Counted from the stretch's first letter, positions 22,202 to 33,919 are shown. The stretch: 64,000 nt of DNA from Euborellia annulipes (GCA_023213315.1 JAKCPI010000884.1:62001-126000), one strand, 5' to 3'. A program made the numbers and translations. Notes: generated by a model not told the origin, from the sequence alone.

Positions 22202-22838
22202 AAAAATCTGGTGTGACTGGTCGCACAGCACAACTAAAGTGTCCTGTGCTTGTCACACCAGATTTTTTGTGTCGAGAAGATATATTTAGTTTCCGCCGAT
22301 ATATTAAAATTCAAGACAAGATATAAAATTTATAAACATGGGAAAATATATTTTGTTACCATGGCAACCATTTCTCCTATCTTTCCTATGAAGCACAATG
22401 GTAAAGTGTGCTTAAAACAATTTTGAGGGCGAAATGAGAATATACATTTGAGAGAGCATCTAAAAAATAATTGATTTTTGAATTTTCGTTAGAGCGAATT
22501 TGAAAAAAATCGAAAAAAAAAACAACTGAAAAACTGCATCAGTAAAATACTAGTACTTTTTGGCCGATTTTAATTAAAAGCTTATTTTCACGCTCCCGGG
22601 GAGTCTTCAACATATAGACTATGTAAAACTTCAGCCTCATAGCTCAATTCCTTCATGCTTAAAATTGAACGACAGACAGACAGACCATGTTCCGAAAACC
22701 ACTTTTTTGGATTCAGGGGACCTCAAAACGGTGGGCTATATCCATCAAAATCTCGACATCGAATTTTTGACATGAATCCAATATAATCTCCTTATATATT
22801 AACATACAAGTTTATAGAGGTAAGAAAAAGTAAATTTT
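22202..22838 (-). mobile_element. Family M copy 6 (near complete)
   Basis: Reverse-oriented. The hairpin is shortened in its loop (AAAAATCTGGTGTGACTGG to TGTCACACCAGATTTTTTG). The body contains 'TTACCATGGCAACCATTTC', AGTACTTTTTGGCCGATTTT and CATCAAAATCTCGACATCG. It ends near 'AGGTAAGAAAAAGTAAA'. Confidence 0.8.
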
Positions 22839-23754
22839 TCTATGTTAAATCCAAAAGAACTTTTTTTTTTTTTTATTTATTTTTCGGCCTTGACCTTGGT
22901 ATTCCGGCCCCTCTTTTACAATATATCTTACAAAAAAACCCAAAAGAACTTAGGAAAGTAGTAGATACATAAACAAATTGAGAAATTATTAGTATAATAA
23001 TTTATTATACTCAATAAAAAATCCATGAGAGGAACTTATTATTTCGAATGGTTTTAGGGTTTTAAATTATTTTCATAACGCCATTTGGAATTTTAACGTC
23101 TATAAAAAATAACGGGGCGGGGTGCGTGCTTAAGAGACTCACATGCCTCGCCTATATGTTATAGGGCAATAACAACAACTACAATCGAAGGAAGTTGAAC
23201 CAATCGACTGAATGTCGAAAAAGCAATCTAACGTTTTTGTATTCACAAAGACAAATGCAACAACGGTGATTTCATTTTATAGGTAATTATTTATTTGAGT
23301 TTGAGAGAGAGGAGTACGTTCAATAAAACTTAACTCATTGTTCCTCGATCAAGAAAGCATTCCATTTTTTTTTTCCTTAACAAGTGTTAATAATATAACA
23401 GTCACGATTTACTACAAATTTTAAAATGATTTATTTTACTTTAAATGATAATATAACAAATCGCGTAAATAAATGGCTATCAAATTAAGAAATGGAAATT
23501 ATGAAGATTGAATTTAATAGAAAAATAATTAGAGTTCAATGACTTTAATGCTTTAAGAATTAAGGAAGCAAGGAAAATGTATTAAAATATTATTCATAAG
23601 CAAGAAAAATGAAATGAGAATTTTTAAGTAGATTATTTATTCCTTGATATAAAATCAAGAGCTGTATAAATATAGAAAAAAAGATTATGATAAATTTATG
23701 TTAAATAAGGGAAGAGGATGCAGCCCTCTATTTAATTTTTTTTTTTTTTTTTTA
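22839..23754. other. AT-rich spacer
   Basis: No gene seen. Confidence 0.4.
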
Positions 23755-23880
23755 TTATAAAAAAAAACATTCACACTTTTTTCTCATTCACACTCACACT
23801 CACACACACATTCACACAGTCTTTTCGGCAACTTAGGCCATTTAAGACTTTAGACGATAACCGTTGTAATATATATTATC
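23755..23880 (-). mobile_element. SINE-A tail (reverse)
   Basis: Reverse copy of the SINE-A tail: a T/A-run start, 'TTCTCATTCACACTCACAC', 'AGTCTTTTCGGCAACTTAGG' and ACGATAACCGTTGTAATATA. The tRNA-like head is absent. Confidence 0.6.
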
Positions 23881-23910
23881 TATTGTGGGTTGAGGCATTT
23901 CTATCTATTT

Positions 23911-24070
23911 AATTATTAAACTCTTTATTACGAATGTTTCGGCTGGGATTCACCTGCCATCTTCAAAGAACATAATCAATATTTTTTTTTTTTGAATATG
24001 CTCTTTGAAAGCTGAAGGTGGCTGGGTGGATCCCAGCCGAAACGTTTCTAATAAAGAGTGTTTAATAATT
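23911..24070. repeat. Fold-back element F2
   Basis: The arms AATTATTAAACTCTTTATTA and 'TAATAAAGAGTGTTTAATAATT' (3' end at 24070) are inverted. Each arm holds GGCTGGGAT/ATCCCAGCC next to GAAAC or its complement. The right arm reads CTGAAGG (24012-24018), a 7-bp stem GGCTGGG/CCCAGCC, then GAAAC (24039-24043). It is followed by ATTATTGGCTACATCCTC, also seen at other fold-back loci. Confidence 0.75.
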
Positions 24071-24107
24071 AAACAGACGCTCATTATTGGCTACATCCTC
24101 TGCTTTG

Positions 24108-24332
24108 GGGTAAACTGTTGTTTATTTTTATAAGATACAAACATTTCGGTCAGTCATTCTGTAGCCTTCTCAATTTAGATACAATCCCAAATCATCTTTC
24201 TAATAGAATCTCTAGAATGTAGACCACTAGATGTAAGACGCTTTGGGATTGTATCTCAATATGTACCTGAAGAAGGTCACAGAATTAACAGCAGAAACGT
24301 TGTATCTTATACAATTAAATAACAGTTTACCC
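24108..24332. repeat. Fold-back element F3
   Basis: Outer arms GGGTAAACTGTTGTT and 'AACAGTTTACCC'; inner arms 'AGATACAATCCCAAA' and TTTGGGATTGTATCT. The right arm has CTGAAGA (24267-24273) and GAAAC (24294-24298), 20 nt apart. It lies 38 bp from F2. Confidence 0.78.
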
Positions 24333-25971
24333 GAAAATAACTATTTTCATTACTTTTTTGATTTATTGGAACGGGTTTTGTCCCGTTCTGCTTTTTCTCT
24401 TGTTAATAGTGAATTCTAATTTTGAAATTTTCACATACTTATTTAAAAAATAAGTTTTGATAATGTTAAGTAGATTTAATTTTTTATTCTTATGCAAAAA
24501 TACTTTATATTACCTCATTAACCTTGAGATTTGCCATTAGGTGAAAAAATAATAATAATTCAAAAATGATTTTTTAAAAAGATAATCTGAATATAAAAGA
24601 GGTGTAAATTATTTCTTAGAAATCAAAAATGGCCTCAGTATTTTAATTTTTTTATAATACATTTATTGATATTATGTAAAAGTAGTTATTAAAAAAAAAT
24701 AATATAATTAGAGATATAATGGTAAGGATAATCACAGCAATAGAATTATCACACTTTATGTTATGCGTAAAGGAAAGTAATTAGTTAATTCAATGGATAA
24801 TACTAACATAAAGAGTAATCAAGTTTGAAAACATAAGTAAAAAATTTATTTCAAGGATTAAACGGATTATTAACATTTCAAGTTAACTAGTAATAATTAA
24901 GTCTTCTGTATGTACGGAGTTTAAATAGCCGAAAATTGTTTTTTTAATTAAAAAAAAAAAAAAAAATCCGAATAACAAAAATTTTAATAAAATACACAGA
25001 AAAAATTCGAGTGTAAAAATTGATGTAAAATCTATTCAAAAAATCCTCCTAACAAAATAATAAGAATAAGAAAGAAACACATCAATAAGCTTAGCTAATT
25101 CTTGGGCAATAGCATTTAAACAAAACAAAAATAACTAACAGATAGGAAGGAAGAGAAGGATTGGCCACTTCAAAATTTTTTCCTGTTCCTAAATCAATGC
25201 ATGGGGCCTGTCTAAGCTTTGAATGAAATCAGGACACTGCGTGCTGTTCATACTAAATTACCTAAATATCTACCCGAAATTCCTATATTTAAATAAGCAT
25301 TTAGATGAAAAAAATGATTTAGATATAAGTACTTAAGTTAGCATTGTTCCTAAATTCCCAAACTTAAATTACCATTGACATTAAACAAACATAAATAAAA
25401 AAACTCTTGTTTTTCATTTGGAAAATCTCATCTTCCACGTAATTAATAATGCCCGGGAGAGATGAATTGTAGCGGATTTTTTTTTTTACTTTGAACAAAG
25501 AGTTGCCTTTCCAAATGATTGATTGATTGATAATGAAGGAATAATTATACTTTCAAAAAGGAACTAGGAAATGGTCAGAAAGTGAATTTGGTAAGAAACA
25601 AAATCTCTTCCTTTATTGTTTTTTTTTATATTTTTTATCTTTACTATTTTATTGATGTGGCTAATCAGATCAATTGCAAAATCATTCTCGGAAGAAAGAT
25701 TGGAGATTATATTTAAATTTAACTAAAATCAAATTATCAAGCCGTCACATGAATTTGACAACCGAGTGCCGTATCTAACTAAATATAAAATTTTTCTCAT
25801 AGGATTAGATTAAGTAGACTATAGGGTCTATATATTAAAATTATTTTTTTTGCTATTGAAAATTGTGGATTTCTATAGAACATATACATGCATATATTTT
25901 TCCCATTTCATTTTTATATATAGGTATAATAGATATGTAGAAGATATATATAGATTAGATGAAAAAAATCT
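24333..25971. other. AT-rich spacer
   Basis: No gene recognised. A GTAAGA donor-like site near 25592 has no acceptor partner. Confidence 0.4.
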
Positions 25972-26050
25972 GGCGTGTCTGGTGGTGGCATAGCATACAA
26001 CTTTCTCTTATCTTGGTTAATTGAAGGTTGTGTTCTGTGCTTGTCACACC
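25972..26050 (-). repeat. Solo family M hairpin
   Basis: AAAAAATCTGGCGTGTCTGG, an internal 'ACAACTTTCTCTTATC', and a closing arm GTGCTTGTCACACC. The M body is absent on both sides, so the hairpin can exist alone. Confidence 0.65.
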
Positions 26051-26221
26051 AAAACTGATTTATGTAACCATATAGGTTATAAAAATAATATAAAATTTAA
26101 TTAAATACCAAATGTGTTATTTGGAAAGTCATCGAGTTTAAATAATATGAGTTTAATAAGAAGTCGTGAATAAAGAAAGATAATTATGAAATTATATTAT
26201 TATCAACATCTGAAGTAATAA

Positions 26222-26982
26222 TATATGTTAGTAAAAAGTAGAATATTTGTGAAAATACCTAAAAAGTAGTAGACCTACTGACAAATTATTAAATTTTATA
26301 AAAATAGGAAAAGAAACCACAGATGTGATTTTCATGAATTTCGAAATTTTATGTGAATAATGATAAAGTCACAGCTTAAGGGCTTTTAAAATTGAGAGAT
26401 TGACAATCCTTCACATAAACATATTAAAGAAAATTATTCAAAACTAACATGGTATATCCCACTTTAAAGATATTTTATATTAATATTTATATTTAAAATT
26501 ATAAATAGATGATACTTTGTAATTCAACATCCCTCAATCTGACTTTCCGTTTGGCTTTGGTCCTTCACGTGGATCGTCTTCAAGGCTTGTACGACCACGT
26601 TTAAATTCAGCAACCCATCTTTCTACTGTTCTAATTGAAGGTGAACAATCATTATACACTTTTAACATTCGTTCGTGAATTTCTTTTGGTGCTACACCTT
26701 CCAAAAATAAGAATTTTATCACTGCACGATATTCAATTTTTTCCATTGTAAAAAATACTGTGACACGTTGACACTAAATGGCTTGTAAACAAACAAAGTG
26801 AATTGACAGATTGAAATGAAACTTCACATACGTTCATATGAAGAGTGTACCAACAAAACAAAAAAAAAATTGGGCTAGTAGCAACTCCCTTTCTTGTCGA
26901 ACGACAAAACTTATTGAACAACCTGGTATGTTATTAAAAGGTAGAATATTTGTGAAAATACCTAGAAAGTAGTACTGACAAT
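26222..26982. repeat. ~55-bp direct repeats flanking a mariner fragment
   Basis: The segment 26222-26280 (TATGTTAGTAAAAAGTAGAA...AAAATACCTAAAAAGTAGTA) is repeated in the same orientation at 26927-26982 with a few substitutions and one 6-bp gap. The mariner remnant lies between. This is far longer than the TA duplication of mariner, so it implies a segmental duplication or a host repeat. Confidence 0.6.
26534..26746 (-). pseudogene. Truncated mariner transposase, N-terminal HTH only
   Basis: Seventy residues begin MEKIEYRAVIKFLFLEG and continue with an HTH-like segment (PKEIHERMLKVY, SIRTVERWVAEFKRGRTSL) and the DDPREGPKP linker. This is the DNA-binding half of a mariner/SETMAR-type transposase that recognises element ends. 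The catalytic DD34D domain is missing and a stop follows KSD. About 160 bp upstream on the minus strand is a mariner-like end, the complement of CAAAACTTATTGAACAACCT (about 26904-26923). No matching end is seen on the other side, so this is a one-ended fragment. Transposition activity is not possible from it. Confidence 0.75.
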
Positions 26983-27087
26983 GAATGACTACATTGGGAT
27001 GTTGGGATTTGATATTTTTCATTTAATTATGACTTAATTTGCTAATTATTTTTATATAAATATAATTTAGTTTTTTTCAAAATTATG

Positions 27088-27262
27088 ATGCCCTTGACCC
27101 GTGGCACAGAGAGAAGACATTAGCTTGTACCTAGGGTCCCGGGTTCGCTTCCCGTCCCAAGCGAGGAAAATTTATTTCATTTGAATTGACTACCAATCAT
27201 TTGAAATAAAAAGGTTTAAATGGCCTTAGATGCCGAAAAAGACCTTAAATTGAAAAAAAAAA
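27088..27262 (+). mobile_element. SINE-B copy 1
   Basis: The head is ATGCCCTTGACCCGTGGCAC with the B-box-like CGGGTTCGCTTCCC. The 3' body holds ACCAATCATTTGAAATAAA and AAATGGCCTTAGATGCCG, ending in an A run. Closely related copies are at 55609 and 59793. Confidence 0.78.
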
Positions 27263-28690
27263 ATATGATAAAGGTTAGTAGTTTGAATGGGTGGACAACC
27301 AAATTGATCTGCATGTTGCATTGACAGATATGAAAATTTTTTCTTTCTATAATATTTCACAATTTCGCAATTTGACCCTGGTTTTGGAACGAATGAATGT
27401 CGAACTATTAGGCATTTCTGTATAATGTTAGAATAAATAATTAAAATAAAATATAATACAAATTGATATAATAATATGAATGTATTTTAGAGTTGATAAA
27501 TTATAATCAATTTATTGTTGTAGAATTTTATAATAATATTCATTTGTAATTTATCTTTGTCCCAACGTGCGTCCTTTGTTTAGAATCCCAAAAGGAAAGC
27601 AAGTAGGCTAATTATTATTCAGACTTCAACTGTTTTTCTTATTCAAACTAAGGGTAATGACATTCAATCAGTATTTTTAAATGAAACGACAAGAAAAGGA
27701 AAATGAAAAAAAGTATTTTTGTTTAGAAGGTTTATTGTGTTGTGGTATATAAACCGCACTGTTAATCTAATCAAAAGGAAGAGAAGCTTTTTAAAGAGCA
27801 AGCCCATGTGATAATAATAATAATAAACAAAAAATAAAAAGCATTTAGATTTAAATGAAATTGTTTTAAAATAATTTTATCGCTTAGGACGGGAGCGAAC
27901 CACCAAACAAACTATTAAATTTTTATATAAGATTTATAAAGATTTTGATAAGAGAGTAAATTCCATTTTATAGAAATAATTTCTATCATATTAATGACCC
28001 GGATATCGTTTATTACTAGCATTTCTCTTCTGAAGAAGAATAGTAAAAAGTAAAAAGTCGTAAAGGAAAGGCCATTGTCAAAACTAATTTGGAGGTCAAA
28101 ATTTAGACAGTGGTCGGCCTGTTGAGAATTTGAAAGTGAGACAACAGGCCATTAAGCATTCTTAATTTGACACCTATAATTTTCTTATTCGAGAACATGC
28201 ACACATAAAATAACCTACGAATTGAAAATAATTATTAGTATTTACTTGTTAAAACTGAGATTCTAATTTCAAATAATTTTGAATGGCATGTTTAGTTGTA
28301 ACTAAAATAATCACTATAATTATATAAAAAAAAGAATTATTAAAAAAATCAAATTATGAAGAGTGTAGTAATATTAATATCAAGATAAGATCAAATACAA
28401 TTTAATGTAAATAGAGTTAAATAAATAAAACCTATAAAAAAATTGGTTTCGTAGAGAAGAAAGATAAATATTTTTACGGCATCGCCTTAGACTAGAGTTC
28501 TTACTCAACTGGCCTTCATTATGGGTTGCCTACCTCTCAGGATTTCAATTTGATCTACGCGCTCTTTTTTAAATGCTTATTTCAAACATATTATACCTTT
28601 AATAAGAAAACGTAAATGTATTCTCTAGATACTCAAGACGAAAAATACTCTTTTGGAATTGGAAGTTATAAAAAAAGATAAGGACCAAGT
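27263..28690. other. AT-rich spacer
   Basis: No gene seen. A reverse SINE-B head remnant (GGACGGGAGCGAACCACC) is at about 27888-27905. Confidence 0.4.
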
Positions 28691-28699
28691 TAGGAAAAA

Positions 28700-28860
28700 A
28701 AGGCGAGCACCCGCCGCAGGCGGGCCCGAGCCAGACTAGGGGGAATAAGCCCCCCTGGGTAGAGGCAAAGCCCGCCGAAGGCGGGATTTACGCAGTTGCC
28801 GTAGAATTTGCTTTACATGAACGTTTTTTCTGAATAATATTTTGAATTATTTTAAAAAAT
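28700..28860. repeat. GC-rich LINE-like fragment
   Basis: GC-rich palindromic blocks (GCGAGCACCCGCCGCAGGCGGG, read as two inverted halves) are followed by 'AACGTTTTTTCTGAATAAT', resembling the start of the LINE-like 3' piece at 16130. Identity is inferred. Confidence 0.35.
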
Positions 28861-28882
28861 TATATCTATCTATCTATTCCCA

Positions 28883-28927
<45 letters not shown>
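28883..28927. repeat. Uninterrupted G tract of 45
   Basis: Forty-five consecutive G residues on the + strand, following a short (TATC)n tract and CCA. It is the longest homopolymer in the window and a strong G-quadruplex candidate. Length may be affected by sequencing or assembly. Confidence 0.9.
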
Positions 28928-28956
28928 CTTATACTGGTATATACCGTAGGTCTATA

Positions 28957-29038
28957 TAAAAATCTGTTGTGACTGGCGCACAGCACACAACTTTCTCTTA
29001 CCTTCGGTAATCGAAAGTGGTGTTCTGTGCTTGTCGGT
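28957..29038 (-). repeat. Solo family M hairpin
   Basis: AAAAATCTGTTGTGACTGGC, CACAACTTTCTCTTACC and GTGTTCTGTGCTTGTC form the two arms. The right arm stops at CTTGTCGG, lacking the terminal ACACCAGATTTT. It directly follows the G tract. Confidence 0.65.
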
Positions 29039-29189
29039 ACCCTCACTTGAATTCAAGATCCTTCCTTAAAAAAAGCAAAGAGTGCTGAATGGCTAGAACC
29101 CATCAATTTTGAACATTTCTTATTCGCCCTAAGAGACAACCAAATTTTCTTTTGAAATGCCTAGCAATTAATTGAAATAAATAGCCTTT

Positions 29190-29368
29190 GAAGCTTTGAG
29201 CAATAGCAGAAGGGTAGAGTACTTGCCTCTATTTCTAGCGGTCAGGGGTTCGCAAACCCTCCCATGTACTAACAAATTATTTCAGTTGAATTAGCTACCA
29301 ATCAATTTTAATAAATAGGGTCTGGGCTTAAATAGCCTAAGATGCCGAAAGACCTCAAACAAATTTAA
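29190..29368 (+). mobile_element. SINE with SINE-B 3' body, different head
   Basis: The head AGGGTAGAGTACTTGCC / AGGGGTTCGCAAACCC differs from SINE-B, but the 3' part (GCTACCAATCAATTTTAATA, 'AAATAGCCTAAGATGCCG') is the same module. Confidence 0.6.
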
Positions 29369-30370
29369 AAAAATTCCAAGGTAAAAGAAATTTAAATCAA
29401 AGGAGCTATTTGAGAATCAGCATTTGCAAAAAAAAGAATAAAAATCAACTGATAATTAATTGTAGCCGTATAAAAAAGTTAAGTTGATGCACGCAAGGGT
29501 CATTTTCATATACAAGTATCGACCATGAAATTGTGAGAAGGCGCAAACTCAGTTGGGTTGTCTGACATTTGGCATAGGCCTACTGGAGTCCGTGTCTTTG
29601 TTAGTAAAAGACAAGTTTATAAAAGCCCTTTGTCTCTTGTCTCCCCTTGCGGAAATGCGTCATTCAGACACCATAACATTCATTCACAAAGTCACTTTAT
29701 GTGCATTCAAATCTCCAATTCCAGTTAGTGATTATTCAATAATTGAATGGTGTGGTTTTAAATAAATAAACGGAAGAAAATTTCCTGAGACGAGAGTTAT
29801 AAAAAAATTTCACATGTCAAATGTCAAATATAATACGTTTTTTATTTATAATTAATTGAAAAATTGAATAGAGTATAAATGATTATGGTCATAAATTGGA
29901 CAGGTGAATAAATTGGACTGAATAAACGTGTATAATTTGGATTTTAGGTTATCAACATTTCTAACCTCTCCAGCACGAGGGGACTGGTCTTGATTTGGAA
30001 TAAAAAGAATGTCTTTTATTATTGGTTTAGGTTTATTTAGTTGCCGTCGGTATAATAATTTAAAAAATATATATAATATACAATATTCACCCCCAAGAGA
30101 AACATCCGCCGAGGAGAAAAATGCTTTTTTTAGGGTGGGGGCGGGGCTCCCCCCCCCCCTCCTCTTTTTTTTGTTTATATGAAGTTATTAATTTTTGGAT
30201 TCATCACTTTTTCCCTTTTCTTTTTTTTTTTTTTTTTTTTTTGTGGATGGTGGTGGGGGTGTGGTTAATTTGTATATTTAATTTTAATTATAAATCCTCC
30301 CCAGTTGGAAATCGCTGATGTAAAACACAAAGGTAATTGCATAAATGTTGATTCCTGAATATTTATTTTA
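29369..30370. other. AT-rich spacer
   Basis: A 70-codon frame (29553-29765, ESVSLLVKDKFIKALCLLSP) has protein-like composition but no known domain or splice signals and is not called. A G/C homopolymer patch is at 30128-30165. The tail CAGTTGGAAATCGCTG (to about 30317) resembles one end of a hAT element. Confidence 0.4.
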
Positions 30371-30383
30371 TTTTCTTATAGAC

Positions 30384-30442
30384 CTGAAGACCTGAATGGT
30401 TTCAGACTGTCGAAACTGTAGCTAGCACAGTCGCTTAATAAA
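30384..30442 (+). repeat. Single fold-back-family motif (CTGAAGA...GAAAC...AATAAA)
   Basis: CTGAAGA (30384-30390), 21 nt, GAAAC (30412-30416), then AATAAA (30437-30442). The same order and spacing occurs in F1, F3 and F5, here without an inverted partner. Confidence 0.55.
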
Positions 30443-30519
30443 TCTATACAAACAATAAAAAATGTTTTTATTTCACCTCAAGACTTCTGTGACAAACAAA
30501 ACTTCAATTTTAACTTAAT

Positions 30520-30780
30520 AATATCGTAGTAGGTAGCGTGGCTACCTCCTAAACCAAACGTCGCGGGTTCGGACCCAGGCAGTCTGATGATTTTATTTAA
30601 GCCATTTAGATACCAGATGGCTTAAATAGAAATGCCTGAACCCCCAATATATATATTAATTACAACGGTTATCGTCTAAAGTCTTAAATGGCTTGAGTTG
30701 CCGAAAAGACTGTGTGAATGTGTGTGTGAGTGTGAGTGTGAATGAGAAAAAAGTGTGAATGTTTAAAAAAAAAAAAAAAA
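30520..30780 (+). mobile_element. SINE-A copy 3
   Basis: TAGTAGGTAGCGTGGC head, GCGGGTTCGGACCC B box, 'TTTAAGCCATTTAGATACC' body, ACGGTTATCGTCTAAAGTC and the GTGTGAATGTGTG tail ending in an A run. Confidence 0.78.
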
Positions 30781-31562
30781 CTTAATATAATACTGATTAA
30801 GGGTGTACTTTTTTTAGTGTATATTTTTTCTCTAGAAGTAATTAATCCTTTAAAAATATTAGAGGGTAATGCGATCAATTCAGATGTTGTCCGGCTTCAA
30901 TTAGGAAAATTGAATTCAAATCCTAATGAAATTCAATAATGCCTAGTCTGTTGTCTAGACATCGTGATTAGATATTATCGATTGAAAACATATCTTTATC
31001 TAAAGATTGACTAAAAAAAGGGGAGATATCATCAGAATACACCCTTATTTGAAAAATATAGAAGCCACCTATTGGTTTGGTAATTAGAATTTACAGAGAA
31101 ACCATTCCTTTATAATAATTAAAACAATTAATTTGTGAAAATTCCACGAATTCGTTGTTAAAGTTTTATAACAAAATTATATACTAGTTGTTTTTGACGG
31201 ATGTGACGTACTCTTATTATAAAAACATTATCAAGTTTCTTTATAGGTAAAGTAAATCTTTGTGTAGATATAGATTATACTGTATTAGAGCATTGTATAT
31301 TAAATTATAGACAAAAATGGAATACATTGGACTCGTTTAATTCGTTCCAGAATCATACTCGTATGCGAAACAATAGTATTCGTCCCATAGAGCTGTCCCT
31401 CCCATGACACAGACTGATGTAACATTTGCACAATCCGAGACTTCTCCTCTCCTCGCCACTCGTTATGCGAAACGTCGCTCGTTAAGCAAGTCATTCTTTT
31501 ACAATTTGTTTTGCTCGTTATGCGAATTATTCGTTATGAGAGATGTCCGCTAATCGAGGTTC
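30781..31562. other. AT-rich spacer
   Basis: No gene recognised. The minus-strand frame at 31300-31494 is not supported by any motif. Confidence 0.4.
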
Positions 31563-31721
31563 TGCGCCACAATTAAGTCTCCATTGCTAGAGCCTTAACT
31601 ATATGGTGGAAATAATTAGAAGTAGAAAACGCATGGGTGCGGCTTAATATTGTCCCTCACTGTACTATACCATATTCTTAAGGCTCTAGCTATCAGGTGG
31701 GGACTTAATTGTGCCGCTCAC
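31563..31721. mobile_element. Composite TIR element (CACAATTAAGTC)
   Basis: CCACAATTAAGTCTCCATTG at the left mirrors 'GGGGACTTAATTGTGCCGC' at the right, with GCTAGAGCCTTAA and TTAAGGCTCTAGC inside. An internal segment, GTAGAAAACGCATGGGTG...CTCACTGTA (about 31619-31665), matches the right end of the MITE at 57524-57728. It is related to the element at 46427-46581. Confidence 0.6.
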
Positions 31722-31780
31722 TGTACAACAAAATATGAATTTAAAAAGTTGGTATTGTGATGTGATCATATTAAATCAAT

Positions 31781-32016
31781 GGGTAATCACCCCCACTGAG
31801 ATTTCAAAAAAATACTTTTTTTTAAAAAAAAAATTTATTTTGAATGTAAAATTTTAAAAATTAATACTTAAAAATTTGATTTGTATTTGTATTCTGGCAA
31901 ACAAGTACAGAATGCGCCTTTAAATTACCGAAATTAAGAAGAAATAGTGTGCTGTGCGACGAGACACAACAGATTAACCCCCCCCCCCCCCGAGAAACAC
32001 CTCTGGATTCGCTCAT
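31781..32016. mobile_element. Relative of the hAT-like MITE at 51692, left end lost
   Basis: It shares ATTTTGAATGTAAAATTTT, 'ATTCTGGCAAACAAGTACAG', TGTGCTGTGCGACG and GAGAAACACCTCTGGAT with 51692-51962. The left TIR is missing or diverged. The 109- and 81-codon frames crossing it are not called. Confidence 0.6.
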
Positions 32017-33775
32017 GATTTCCATACAGAAATTTATAAGTTTTTTTTTTTTTTTATATGGCGGTGCAATAACACGATTGAACAAGAGTCGAACTCTATC
32101 GTTAAACATCGGAATCACAAAAGTTGAATGCACTTTGGGATTAGAAAGACGACCATGTGGTTGGAAAGGGGGACTTTCAACACCTGGCAACTGAAGTATG
32201 AGGCCCCAGAGTCAGGTCATCTAGACAGCTGACTGTCAAAGGTGAGATATCTTCAAATGAATCATCGCGATTGAATCCTCATTTAGATATTGTCATCTTT
32301 AATATTTATTTATACATGAATAATCATCGTTTAATAAATAATTATAAATAAATAAAGAACTTTATTAACGAGAATGAGTCAATAATAAAATGTAGGAATG
32401 TTAATTTACTTAATATAAAAAATATCAGAATATGTTTAGGAGAAGGTTTTTGGTTTCTTAAACATTTCGAAATTATTTTAAGGTTTTTTTTCTGAATCTG
32501 AGTCCCATTTAGACCGCATCTTTATTATTTCAAATAAATTGGTAGTCAAAATAATTTGAATTAATTTTTGTCGCTCTGGACGGATCACCGAATTCTGACT
32601 CCAAAAAACTAAACAACCCTTTGTGCTAGGGCATTCTCAAATTTAATTATACAAGAAATTAGTTTTATTTTTTAATATAAAAAAAGGTTCAAAAAGTAAT
32701 TATTTATATATTATTTGTGAAGATCAGAAAGGAGAAAAGTGACATTTACCTACCGCTAAATTTTTAATATTCCTATCATTTTAATTAAATTTTTCCATAA
32801 TGTTTAGATCGAAAGTAGCAAAATGGATTAAGGTTGAAAAATAATAATGGAAAGTAGCCAAAAATTAAAAAAAAATACTTGAGCATTTTTGTTATTTTAT
32901 CTGGCTGCTTTCCATCCCTCTATTCTTAATTATTTTTAATGTATAAAAAAGTGTTTACGTGCATGGAAAAAAGGATAAATAGCTAGTTTAATCTATATTT
33001 AACTTACTATTTTTACCGTAATATGAAATCAATTTTTTTTAGTGATGCATGCTGGTATTGAATTGAATAAATTAATAGTTACCAGTCTAAATGGGAAAAT
33101 CCCTTTTAAAGAAAATATAATTTTTAAAAGAACTGCATTTAATTTTGTACATGGACAGCATAGAAGTTTCATTTCAACGGTTAAAATATTTTTTCCCGTC
33201 CTAACCGACAAAAAAATATTTAAGAATGTCAGATTTCAAAAAAACTTTAAAGAAAAAAAATCAAAATTTGACGTTGTAATAAAAGAATAGTGATGAAATC
33301 TAAAAAATGAAGTTTTGGAAAGAATATTATTAACCAATGAAACATTCAGAAGTTTCTTTTTTTAGCCAACTGACATTGTATATGATATCAAATGACCTTG
33401 TTGGTGGCGATAATAATTTGCTTAGACAAAAGGTGCACTTTAAATTGATAATTCCCAAAAAACTGACCTTTCTAATTCAAAAAACATCCAAATGTCAAAA
33501 AAAATACATCTGTCAAATATGAAAAAAATAAATAAAATAAAATAAATATTTCAAAAGGCTCGTTAGAAAAGGAAAAACTTATAAAAAAAAAAATATTTTC
33601 TTATCGGGATAGGAAATTTTAATTATAAAAGCATCTAGCACTTGAAACAATAATCTTTTAGATGCATATCCTTTAGATAAGAGAAAATATGTTTTTAATC
33701 ACATTGTTTCCTCTAATAGAAAAAGGGTCCCCGAACTAAAAGGAGAGGGAATTATCCCCCTCCGAATTCTATATA
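32017..33775. other. AT-rich spacer with SINE-B relic
   Basis: A reverse SINE-B 3' body is seen at about 32475-32600 (CTGAGTCCCATTTAGACC, 'AATTGGTAGTCAAAATAATT'). The remainder is AT-rich with no recognisable gene. Confidence 0.45.
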
Positions 33776-33781
33776 TTTATT
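33776..33781 (-). terminator. Candidate poly(A) signal AATAAA
   Basis: TTTATT on the + strand gives AATAAA on the minus strand, about 140 bp beyond the stop of the proposed small gene at 33920-34440. Confidence 0.35.
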
Positions 33782-33919
33782 TGTCGATTGGATGATTCAT
33801 CCAGCATGTTTTCCATGTCAATAGACAACGCATAGACGTTGTCCAACAGTCTACAATATATTGATTTTTTTTTTTTTTTTTGAAAACGGAAACCTAACAC
33901 AATGGGAAAATTTTGGGGC

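Noticed and set aside
29553..29765. 70-codon frame with protein-like composition
   Set aside because: No domain, splice partner or conserved start context; left uncalled.
31861..32194. Frames of 109 and 81 codons on opposite strands
   Set aside because: They cross a MITE relative with C and T homopolymers and have no protein motif.
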